The position numbers and the translations under genes are program-made. Shown here piece by piece: positions 10,336 through 19,800 of a stretch of DNA of 64,000 nucleotides (position 1 is its first letter; each line of letters opens with the position of its first letter). This DNA comes from Gordius sp. MW1 (Eukaryota > Nematomorpha > Gordioida > Gordea > Gordiidae): positions 3,044,501 to 3,108,500 of the forward strand of contig OZ038528.1 of assembly GCA_964036665.1 (NCBI GenBank), written 5' to 3'. The notes under the pieces were generated by a model. It was given only the letters and a program-made list of their open reading frames with translations. It was not told the DNA's origin and did not search any database.

Positions 10336-13218
10336 ATGAAGATCAAAATAGCCTCAATAAATATCAATTCCCTTATGATACAAGGCAAACAACAGATGAT
10401 GTTAACATTCGCAAGAAACCATAAACTAGACATCTTATGCCTTCAGCAGACGCGGATTCCTCATTGTAGAATCGACAGCAGCTCAGAATACACCCTTTAC
10501 CATGAGGGTTTTACAGATAATTTAGCAACAGGGATCTCAACTTTCATAAATAAACGTCTTCCCGTTCTAAGTATCGACTGGGTAAACGAAAGAATCCTTA
10601 TAATCAATCTAACAATAGGGGTACGTGTGGTGTCAGTGATAAACGTTTATGCCCCTACATCCTCCTACAAAACTAAGGTTATTAACGAATTTTTTAGCCT
10701 TCTTTCTGACAAAATCAAAAATTTAAGCCGCAAGTCGGTGCCAATTATAATTGGCGACTTGAACTCATCCGTCGGACGCACTGACCGTGACAACCCTAAT
10801 TTAATAGGCCCTAACACCTTAGGCCCCAACAACAGAAACGGTATTATTCTAAAAAAATGGTGCAATATGGGAAATTGGCGAATTACTTCAACATTCTCAG
10901 ATCTTCCTTATATTCAGCTGGCCACCTTCCGGAAAAAAAACAACTTGCAATCAAGTCAAATAGACCATCTGATCTGTAGGTCAAGGCATCTAAAAATCGT
11001 CAAAAACTTTCATGTAATTGTGGACCCCCTCACCGATGATGCTGACCATTGTGCAATAGCCGCTGAACTAGTGTTGAAAGCAGCTACCCTACGGGTTCCT
11101 TCGACACGCAAATCCCCGAAAATAAGGCCCCAGGGTCTGTCCCAAACCACTGAATTTAGGGACCACCTTCGCCTAAAAATCCAAAATAACAATCTTTCCG
11201 ACCTATCGATAAACGATCACAGCATAAAAATATCAGAAATTTTTACAATTCCCTTGAAGGACCAGGGTCGAATTAAAACAAAGACTTGGTTTTCAGAAAA
11301 AACAACTGGGCTCCTCAAGACAAAATCTAACATCTACTTTGATAGGAATGAGTTTCCTTTCAAAAACGCATGCTTATCCGCTCTCAGCAAGCGTATTAAA
11401 TCCAGCATTAGACAAGATAAAATAGCGTTTATTAACGCAAAAGCCACAGAGGCCGAAGTGGCAGCCCGCTCTAATAACAATCACCAATTGTTTACCATTC
11501 TAGACAGCCTTAACTATAACACATTCTCCAAACGAGCCTACAATAGCATAAACACAGTTGGCGGCTCCAACGACACCTTGGCCCAAACCAAAGCTTGGGA
11601 AGATCATTTTCGTTCAATCTTGTCGCCCCAGCCCTTATTCCCTGTAATAGATATATACAGAGGATTTATCGTTAACTTCAAAGGCCCACCACCCCTCCTC
11701 ATCGATACGGACCCACCCTATTTATCTGAAATTGACAGAGCTATCAAGTCACTCAAATACCACAAAGCGGCCGATCCGTCAGGTCTAACCTCAGAAGCGC
11801 TCAAAGCTGACTCCCATATCTCTAGCTCTCTTTTACACGACTTGTTTCTGAAAGTTTGGACGAAAGAGGTTATATCGGACTCCTGGACAATAGGTCACTT
11901 GATCAAACTTTTCAAAAAAGGAGATCCATCCAATCCCGACAACTACCGGGGCGTGACTATCATTAACCTTGAATCAAAAATATTCATCAAGGTTATTTAC
12001 AATCGAATCTACAGCGAGGTGGACGAAATAATTAAAAACAATCAAGCAGGTTTTAGGAAGTGCCGTACGACGACAGAGCACATAATAACATTAAGGAACA
12101 TAATGGATATCTCACGGACAAGCGGTTCCCCCCTGGTTCTTGTGTTTTTAGACATCGCTAAAGCTTTTGACTCGCTGTGCCATCTATACATTTGGGAAGC
12201 GCTATGTTTATTAGGCTTGCCTAAGAAAATAACTCTCATGATCTTTCTACTCTATGAAAACATGAAACTAGTTATCTCTCACCTCCACCATAAATCGGAG
12301 CCCATACCAGTAACTTCTGGTGTCAGGCAAGGTTGCCCGCTGTCCCCTCTCCTCTTTATAATTGCGATGGATCTAATAATGAAGAGATCCACATTTCCGA
12401 CTGATGGTATCAAACTAAACGGCACTACTCTATCATCCCTGCTGTTCGCAGACGACATATGTCTAGTGGCCCCTTCTATTTCCAAAGCACAACTAATGTT
12501 AGACAGGTTCAGCATCCAAGCCAAGCAAGCAGGACTGTTTATAAACCCCAACAAATGCTCAATGATTTGTATAAACGATCCTTCGAACTCTACTCTGGTA
12601 ATCAACAACAACATAATAAATGCATCTCAAAAAGTCCGATATTTGGGAGTGGACCTTACTCCAGATACCTACGCCAAAGCGGATGCCGAATCGAAGCTCC
12701 GTCGGACCATGGTCAAATTCTATTCATGCTCGGCGATTTGGCGCTCACGCCAACTGACGCTCCATACACGTTTGAGAATTTTCAAAGTCACGATCCTACC
12801 AGTCCTCCTATACGGCTGCGATTCTTGGTCGCTGAAGGCTCCTAGCCTAAAGAAACTGCAAGTTAGTCTTAATAAAATGCTACGTATCGTTTGCCGGATA
12901 TTTTATCCGATGAGAATAACCAATGAGGATCTATGGGTGCGCTGCAAAATCGCCCCAATCAAAAACATTCTACTCGCGAGAAAATGGGGTTTTTTGGCAC
13001 ATCAAGCGCGAAGGAAGGGAACCAACTATTGTCTATCTTCCCTGTTTTGGTGTCCACCCCAGCTAAAAGGCCGCAAATGCAACGGCAGCTGGCTTTACAA
13101 GGTGTTCCGTGAGGTCCAAGCACTGGGTCATGATTGGAATTCATTGCTACCCATCATGCAAGACAGGAAGCTTTGGAAAGACTTCTCTAATAACAAATTA
13201 TTGCGGCTCCCTCATTAA
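10336..13218 (+). CDS. LINE ORF: AP-type endonuclease plus reverse transcriptase (RTE-like)
   Basis: This 960-residue uninterrupted frame encodes a non-LTR retrotransposon protein. Residues 1-230 are an exonuclease-endonuclease-phosphatase domain with ASININSL, GDLNSS, SQIDHLI and ADHCAI blocks. The expected glutamate in the LQET-type motif is glutamine here (CLQQTR), which would impair nicking if real. The reverse transcriptase follows: LFKKGDPSNPDNYRGVTI, NQAGFRK, motif A VFLDIAKAFD, motif B SGVRQGCPLSPLLF, motif C LLFADDICLV and VRYLGV, then LLYGCDSW. A single ORF and a microsatellite 3' tail are as in RTE-like elements. The start ATG follows a stop and gives a normal N-terminal endonuclease start. 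There are no frameshifts, so the copy is young compared with the other retroelements here. Confidence 0.92.
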   Translation: MKIKIASININSLMIQGKQQMMLTFARNHKLDILCLQQTRIPHCRIDSSSEYTLYHEGFTDNLATGISTFINKRLPVLSIDWVNERILIINLTIGVRVVSVINVYAPTSSYKTKVINEFFSLLSDKIKNLSRKSVPIIIGDLNSSVGRTDRDNPNLIGPNTLGPNNRNGIILKKWCNMGNWRITSTFSDLPYIQLATFRKKNNLQSSQIDHLICRSRHLKIVKNFHVIVDPLTDDADHCAIAAELVLKAATLRVPSTRKSPKIRPQGLSQTTEFRDHLRLKIQNNNLSDLSINDHSIKISEIFTIPLKDQGRIKTKTWFSEKTTGLLKTKSNIYFDRNEFPFKNACLSALSKRIKSSIRQDKIAFINAKATEAEVAARSNNNHQLFTILDSLNYNTFSKRAYNSINTVGGSNDTLAQTKAWEDHFRSILSPQPLFPVIDIYRGFIVNFKGPPPLLIDTDPPYLSEIDRAIKSLKYHKAADPSGLTSEALKADSHISSSLLHDLFLKVWTKEVISDSWTIGHLIKLFKKGDPSNPDNYRGVTIINLESKIFIKVIYNRIYSEVDEIIKNNQAGFRKCRTTTEHIITLRNIMDISRTSGSPLVLVFLDIAKAFDSLCHLYIWEALCLLGLPKKITLMIFLLYENMKLVISHLHHKSEPIPVTSGVRQGCPLSPLLFIIAMDLIMKRSTFPTDGIKLNGTTLSSLLFADDICLVAPSISKAQLMLDRFSIQAKQAGLFINPNKCSMICINDPSNSTLVINNNIINASQKVRYLGVDLTPDTYAKADAESKLRRTMVKFYSCSAIWRSRQLTLHTRLRIFKVTILPVLLYGCDSWSLKAPSLKKLQVSLNKMLRIVCRIFYPMRITNEDLWVRCKIAPIKNILLARKWGFLAHQARRKGTNYCLSSLFWCPPQLKGRKCNGSWLYKVFREVQALGHDWNSLLPIMQDRKLWKDFSNNKLLRLPH

Positions 13219-13465
13219 GGATCTTCTCACGCATTATTCATTTACGACCTTACCATTAAAGGCTTTACATTACTTTCAAGTCAATAGGTATTACATATTT
13301 ACATGTCATAATTACACTGCATGTTAACCATTTTTTTACAGCATATTTACACACGTTATCACTAACGTGGCCTGATGCGCCATTTGGCGTTAGAAGGGGC
13401 TCAACCTTAGATTGCACTAACTAACTCTTGGGCGTCTTCGCGGCAAACTTACTTACTTACTTACT
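10336..13465 (+). mobile_element. Nearly intact LINE with CTTA-repeat 3' tail
   Basis: The ORF is followed by a ~240-bp 3' untranslated region ending in ACTTACTTACTTACTTACTA, a short tandem tail of the kind that RTE-like LINEs carry instead of poly(A). The tail runs straight into the 113-bp satellite at its TAAGACAAG position, so the element appears to have inserted into a satellite unit. The 5' end could not be fixed, so the start given is that of the ORF. Confidence 0.8.
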
Positions 13466-13580
13466 AAGACAAGTGTAAAATTCTGGTTTATGACTAAATG
13501 AACTTACAGTGAGTGGTGGTTGGGATGGATGAATATGATATTGCACTTTGTATACTTTCTGCATCAGAAGCCATCGAATC
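13466..13580. repeat. 113-bp satellite, single unit between LINE and foldback
   Basis: One complete unit of the same satellite as at 6928-7335. It lies between the LINE tail and the foldback region. Confidence 0.9.
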
Positions 13581-13587
13581 TAAGACT

Positions 13588-13708
13588 GTAGTATACTACT
13601 ACTTAAGTTATGCCTTTGTCTGCCGGCGAGCAGATGGCATGATTCCCACTATACAACCATACATTACTCTAAGATCTGAATGATTAACGTCAACAACTTC
13701 CATGATTC
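13588..13708. repeat. Detached 121-bp copy of the foldback arm interior
   Basis: This stretch, containing TTTGTCTGCCGGCGAGCAGA, matches the right arm of the adjacent foldback at about 15926-16045 almost exactly and in the same orientation. It lies outside the TTAA-bounded element, so the arm sequence occurs three times within 2.5 kb. Confidence 0.85.
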
Positions 13709-13715
13709 AGTTTAA

Positions 13716-16597
13716 CTGTAAAACGCGAAGATGTATTGTCGAAAAATAGCGTTAATATAATAAGCGAAGGGGGAAGAAATATGTGACGCGAGGAGGGGAT
13801 GAATCAGGAGAAATCTTTTCATATGATTCTTTAAGACGAGAATTAAATTATGTGTGTAAAATCTAATATGCTTTCTTCAGGCGCTGTCTGCCCTCATGTA
13901 CTTCTGGCTGGGTAAAGGGAAGGGGAAAGAGAAAGGGGGGGGGGTTTATGAACTTAGTGTGTATTTAGAATTTTCTGCATCTGTTTCGTTGTAGCTTGTT
14001 CACCAATCATTATAATGTCCTAGAATAAGGGAGGCCGGCACCCATCATCCGGTCAAATCATTAGGGTGTCTTAGAGTAAAGGGAACGTAATCGGCTTTCT
14101 TTGATATAATTAAGGGAAAGCATGGCTGGGAAGGGAAGTAGTACTGCAGTTGTTGGCGATAATCAATAAGATGTCTTAGAGTAAGATATGGTTGTATAGT
14201 GGGGATCATGGAAGTTGTTGACGTTAATCATTCAGATGTCTTAGAATAAGATATGGTGGTATAGGGAGAATCATGGAAGTTGTTGACGTTAATCATTCAG
14301 ATCTTAGAGTAATGTATGGTTGTATAGTGGGAATCATGCCATCTGCTCGCCGGCAGACAAAGGCATAACGTAAGTAGTAGTATACTACATGTCCCATTTT
14401 TATCTTAACCACAATGGGGAGGGGGTCTAGATAATAGGTGGAATTCTCCCTGGTAGACTTGGAGATTGCGCCCATACGGACGCTCAATGTTTTTTTGAAC
14501 GTAGGAATAGGAAGAGAGGGGGGGGGGGAATCACATGGTTTTGATATGAGTAAGCTTTAACCTTTCCTATATTTGTGAACGAACAGGTTACAACATGGCT
14601 AGTGGTTTGGAGAGAGAGAGAGAGGGGGGGGGGAACCACCTGGTCTCAATACTTCTTATATCTGGGACGGACAGGTGACAAAATATGATCGTGGTTTGGA
14701 GGATGGGGGGGGGGGGGAAATCCCATGGCCTTGAGATGGGTCACAGACTTCCATATGGGATTATTCGGCTGTAACGGGCAGACCACAGGGCTTCGACTCT
14801 TCATATATTTAGGTCGTCCAAGGACAAGATACAATCGTGGTTCAGAGGAGGAGGGGGGGGGGGGGGGGGGAATTACATGGTTTGACAAAATATGATCGTG
14901 GTTTGGAGGATGAGGGGGGGAATCACATGGCTTGGAGATGGGTCACAGACTTCCATATGGGATCATTCGGCTAGGGGATAGGGGACACATGAAATTGAGA
15001 TAAGTGGGTATGGCTTGGAGATGGGTAACAGACTTCGATATAGGATCATTCGGCTAGGGGATAGGGGACACATGAAATTGAAATAAGTGTGTACAAGACT
15101 TTCATATAAGATAATTGACGGCTATCGAACATGGTTTGACAATATATAATCGCGTTTGACAAGGGGGAAGAACACATTATTCTGAGGTGTGGTGGGTACT
15201 AGACTTTTATATAAGATAAACGGCTATCGAACATGGTTTGACAAAATATAATCGCGTTTTGACAAGGGGGAAGAACACATTATTCTGAGGTGTGGTGGGT
15301 ACAAGACTTTTATATAAGATAATTGACGGCTATCGAACATGGTTTGACAAAATATAATCGCGTTTTGACAAGGGGGAAGAACACATTATTCTGAGGTGTG
15401 GTGGGTACAAGACTTTTATATAAGATAATTGACGGCTATCGAACATGGTTTGACAAAATATAATCGCGTTTTGACAAGGGGGAAGAACACATTATTCTGA
15501 GGTGTGGTGGGTACAAGACTTTTATATAAGATAATTGACGGCTATCGAACATGGTTTGACAAAATATAATCGCGTTTTGACAAGGGGGAAGAACACATTA
15601 TTCTGAGGTGTGGTGGGTACAAGACTTTTATATAAGATAATTGACGGCTATCGAACATGGTTTGACAAAATATAATCGCGTTTTGACAAGGGGGAAGAAC
15701 ACATTATTCTGAGGTGTGGTGGGTACAAGACTTTTATATAAGATAATTGACGTAAAGCTTACTCATATCAAAACCATGTGATTCCCCCCCCCCCTCTCTT
15801 CCTATTCCTACGTTCAAAAAAACATTGAGCGTCCGTATGGGCGCAATCTCCAAGTCTACCAGGGAGAATTCCACCTATTATCTAGACCCCCTCCCCATTG
15901 TGGTTAAGATAAAAATGGGACATGTAGTATACTACTACTTACGTTATGCCTTTGTCTGCCGGCGAGCAGATGGCATGATTCCCACTATACAACCATACAT
16001 TACTCTAAGATCTGAATGATTAACGTCAACAACTTCCATGATTCTCCCTATACCACCATATCTTATTCTAAGACATCTGAATGATTAACGTCAACAACTT
16101 CCATGATCCCCACTATACAACCATATCTTACTCTAAGACATCTTATTGATTATCGCCAACAACTGCAGTACTACTTCCCTTCCCAGCCATGCTTTCCCTT
16201 AATTATATCAAAGAAAGCCGATTACGTTCCCTTTACTCTAAGACACCCTAATGATTTGACCGGATGATGGGTGCCGGCCTCCCTTATTCTAGGACATTAT
16301 AATGATTGGTGAACAAGCTACAACTCCGGAAACAGATGCAGAATTCTAAATACACACTAAGTTCATAAACCCCCCCCCCTTCTCTTTCCCCTTCCCTTTA
16401 CCCAGCCAGAAGTACATGAGGGCGGACAGCGCCTGAAGAAAGCCTATTAGATTTTACACACATAATTTAATTCTCGTCTTAAAGAATCATATGAAAAGAT
16501 TTCTCCTGATTCATCCCCCCCTCGCGTCACATATTTCTTCCCCCTTCGCTTATTATATTAACGCTATTTTTCGACAATACATCTTCGCGTTTTACAG
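13716..16597. mobile_element. 2.9-kb foldback element with 844-bp inverted arms, TTAA target
   Basis: The left arm (13716-14559) and right arm (15753-16597) are inverted copies at roughly 98-99% identity by eye; visible differences are a few substitutions and indels, such as CTGTCTG versus CTGTCCG. The outer ends read CTGTAAAACGCG and its complement and are each flanked by TTAA (13712-13715 and 16598-16601), the target of piggyBac- and Kolobok-type transposases. The arms contain internal degenerate repeats and G/C homopolymers. The centre has purine-rich segments and a 106-bp tandem array. The 64-codon frames at 14487-14293 and 15825-16019 are the same sequence in both arms and are not a gene. 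No transposase is encoded. Confidence 0.85.
15117..15749 (+). repeat. 106-bp tandem repeat, six near-identical copies
   Basis: GACGGCTATCGAACATGG recurs at 15117, 15325, 15431, 15537 and 15643, with a slightly shortened copy at 15220. The period is 106 and the later copies look identical. This is the spacer of the foldback element, and its homogeneity implies recent expansion or conversion. Confidence 0.93.
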
Positions 16598-16642
16598 TTA
16601 ATAAAATAAACTTTAATCTTATTTTAGTCTAAATATATAATT

Positions 16643-17075
16643 AAGACAAGTGTTAAATTATGGTTTATGACTAAATGAACTTACAGTTGGTGGTGGTTGG
16701 GATGGATGAATATGATATTGCACGTATACTTTCTGCAGCAGAAGCCCTCAAATCTAAGACAAGTGTAAAATTCTGGTTTATGACTAAATGAACTTACAGT
16801 TAGTGGTGGTTGGGATGGATGAATATGATATTGCACTTTGTATACTTTCTGCATCAGAAGCCATCGAATCTAAGACAAGTGTAAAATTCTGGTTTATGAC
16901 TAAATGAACTTACAGTTAGTGGTGGTTGACATGGATGAATATGATATTGCACGTATACTTTTTGCAGCAGAAGCCCTCATATCTAAGACATGTGTAAAAT
17001 TCTTGTTTATGACTAAATGAACTTACAGTTGGTGGTGGTTGGGATGGATGAATATGATATTGCACTTTGATTATT
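16643..17075. repeat. 113-bp satellite block 3, ~3.8 copies
   Basis: Starts of the AAGACAAGTGT unit fall at 16643, 16756, 16872 and 16985 (the last slightly altered). Two unit variants alternate, one with TGCACGTATAC and one with TGCACTTTGTATAC. The block flanks the foldback on the right as block 2 does on the left. Confidence 0.92.
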
Positions 17076-17211
17076 GATTGCTCTCACTTTTTTAATTAAA
17101 TCTAAAACATGTGGTCATATTTTAAAATTAGCTTACTAGTAACTTTGTTGATGTCCAATGTTTGTAGAGGTTGTGAAACCTGAGTAAAAGATCCATAGTT
17201 TGGATAAGCTA

Positions 17212-17442
17212 TTATGAAGATAAGATATAATAATCATAAACATTACTTGTGTGGGGAATATCATCATGATTTCTTGTTATAGTAAAGTTTTCGTCTCTGT
17301 AAACACCTCTTGAGGAGCATTTTCGTGTTCTACATTTGTAATATACTTGTGAACACTTCCCTACATTCACTTTAATGTATTCATATTTTCCCGCAACTAA
17401 GTATGGTCGTCTTTTCTGGGATATACAAAATTTAACTGACAT
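17212..17442 (-). pseudogene. FLYWCH-type zinc finger fragment
   Basis: The 76-residue minus-strand frame holds one FLYWCH-like zinc finger: RPYLVAGKYEYIK, then YYKCRTRKC with the two cysteines, then ITRNHDDIPH with the two histidines. FLYWCH fingers occur in host proteins and at the N-terminus of many Mutator-like transposases. No transposase catalytic domain follows, and no exon context is visible, so I call it a fragment. The nearby MITEs with 9-bp duplications make a MULE origin attractive, but that is inference. Confidence 0.55.
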
Positions 17443-18260
17443 TTGAAATTAAAAGAAGTGATATTGAACAGCCACGCTCTGATTGGTCAATAAATATTCA
17501 TAGACATTTATAGGCATTCATAGACATTTGGTCAGTTGAACTTTGGTCGAATGCATCGATACGGTCTATGTAGTCTATGGCTATGACAATAAACAACTAT
17601 AAACTCTGTACTAAAATATTTTCTATACATTGTCGAACATTATAACTAACTTTTAAACACCAGTGCAGTGGTTTATAAATTTTTGTTACCCAACTATGCA
17701 TATTATCGTTAACATCGCACTTTCAACATATAAAATAACAAATATTTTATAAGTTTTTAAACTATTACAAATCTATTTAATTATGAAAAAGGCCTTTTCC
17801 TATATTTTTTACATCATAAACGATTGACCCAAAATTTTCCATAAATGTTTTATTTCATACTAATTATTTAGCTAATTAAGGACTAAACCAAAGCAACGCT
17901 TGGCTGGGCACAGCTAGTGATTTATCATTTAGGTTAAGGGACACTTTTCAGGGGAAATAGGGGGATAAAGACAACTTAATATAGATAGAATGTTAAATAA
18001 GAAGATTTATGAATTTATATTATAATATAGATTATAAGTTATATGCGTGTATTTGTCGTTTAGCATACACCTAAAATGAGCCTACCCCCCCCCCCCCCCC
18101 CCTTAGCAAAATTTAGAAAATTTCATTTGATTAATAAATAAATTATCAAATGAATTAAAAGACTAAGACACTTATAAATACTTCAAAAGCTAATACATAT
18201 ATACTTTTTCTTTTTGAATTTGATTTTCAACAAAGAGGCTTTTAATTTCACAGCTTTATT
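17443..18260. other. Non-coding stretch, no gene seen
   Basis: It includes a short tandem motif around 17490-17530 (CATAGACATTT repeated) and an 18-base C run at 18086-18103, and nothing else that I can name. Confidence 0.45.
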
Positions 18261-18891
18261 GAGTTTTTTTAGATGTACGAGGTTTAAGGTGCCAAAAATG
18301 CCCTTTTTAAGCCTTTTTGAGGTTATATTGCCACGGTATTTTTAATATTTAGTGAAAAATAGTAATATATTAATGTAGATTAAAGTTTCATCTATAGGTC
18401 CATTCTTTATTTTTTTTATATCACCCTTATATTTTATCAAAATTCGTCCCGCTATGTTTAGAAAAGGAGTACATTAGAGTGCATACTACACACGTGATGT
18501 TTATTATCATCTCTCACTCCCTTTCTCCTTCTCTTCCACTCCCGCCCCCATATCTATCCAACCACGCATGAAAGGGGCTGGAGGAGAAAGAGAGGAGAGT
18601 AGGTGAAGGGAGAGATATATGTGTTAGTAAACAGCGCGTACGCAGTATGAGCTCTAATGTAATCCGTTTACCAGACATCGTGGGACGAATTTTGATAACG
18701 AGAAGGGGTTTATGCAAACGCGTATAAATTGTAGTACAAGGGTGATAAAAAAAATAAAATAATGAACCTATAGATGAAACTTTAATCTACATGAATATAT
18801 TACTATTTTTCACTAAATGTTAAAAATGCCATGGCAATATAGCCTCAAAAAGGCTTAATTGGCACTTTCAACATCGTGTATCTAAAAAACT
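18261..18891. mobile_element. ~630-bp foldback MITE with ~215-bp inverted arms
   Basis: The left arm begins AGTTTTTTTAGATGTACGA and the right arm ends with its imperfect complement. Matching inner blocks (AGGTGCC, AGTGAAAAATAGTAATATAT, AAAATTCGTCCC) run outward on both sides. The loop is a pyrimidine-rich then purine-rich stretch that can also pair. No target duplication was found. Confidence 0.75.
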
Positions 18892-19249
18892 GGTAATTGT
18901 AGAAAAAAATTAAGAAAAATTATTTTTCAGCTCAAAATTCTCTATCAGAATTATTGGTCGGATTGCGGGATGTTTTTTTTGTAGACCTGTGTTATCTTTT
19001 TCCAAAGGCTCTTGATCACTTGCCAAAAAAAACATGATAGCGTATTTTCTCCGCAAGAATACCAGGCCCTCCCACATGTTTTATATAGCAATTTTATAAA
19101 TTATGGGAGTAGTTCTCGACAATCTGAATACGTGATTTCCCGTTTACATCCTGACAAAATTTTCACCTATACATTCTTACTATGAAAATAATTGCAGAAA
19201 CAGTAAACGAATTGACAATTCTAGAGACTTTCGACTAATCCGGTCATGA
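18892..19249. other. Non-coding stretch, no gene seen
   Basis: AT-rich unique sequence between the foldback MITE and the LINE remnant. Confidence 0.4.
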
Positions 19250-19800
19250 ATGGCTACCCTAGTAAGTTTCGGGAATGTTTTTAGAGAACCCTACCCTGTC
19301 CTTCAACATAGCCCTCCGCTTGGGCTGTAAATACACGTCCCCATACCCCTGCCGGCTTTGTAATTCACTTGTAGATGAGGAACAAAAGCCGGTATAGTAG
19401 GCACCAAAAAATAAATACACTGCTTCAAGCTGCCCTCAAACGGGCAAAAGTTCCTTCCATCCTTGAACCATCAGATCCTTCTCTCGAAGGGCGGATGCGT
19501 CTTGACGGTTCGTCACTTATCTCATGGGACAAAGGCCTTTTCTCAAAATAGGACTACACCTGTATTGACCTGTTTGCCCTCTCCAACGAGACTCACGACC
19601 CCCTAGGATCGGCAGAGCATCGTGAATCTAAAATACTTCAGCAACCTTCATTTTTATTCCTATCGTCTCGTGCTCAGGGACGTTTGGGAAGAGCGCATTA
19701 ATTTTTTTAAAGAATTTAATAAACGCTCGCCCCCTTCTAAAATATCGAATAGTTTTTGACTGAGACCATCAATTGCCATGCGATTGCTAAATCCAATTTT
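19250..19800 (+). pseudogene. Decayed C-terminal tail of a LINE reverse transcriptase
   Basis: Across shifted frames the translation shows the tail common in a widespread LINE protein family: an N-S-L-V-D-E-E-Q block, then KVPSILEPSDPSLEGRMRLDG, SLISWD, and a YTCIDLFALSNETHDPLGSA block. Stops and frame changes are frequent. Related remnants lie at 54188-54480 (RT core) and 61865-62065 (same tail). Confidence 0.5.

Noticed and set aside
14293..16019. Two identical 64-residue proteins on opposite strands
   Set aside because: They are the same stretch of the foldback arms read in both copies, with no homology or start context.
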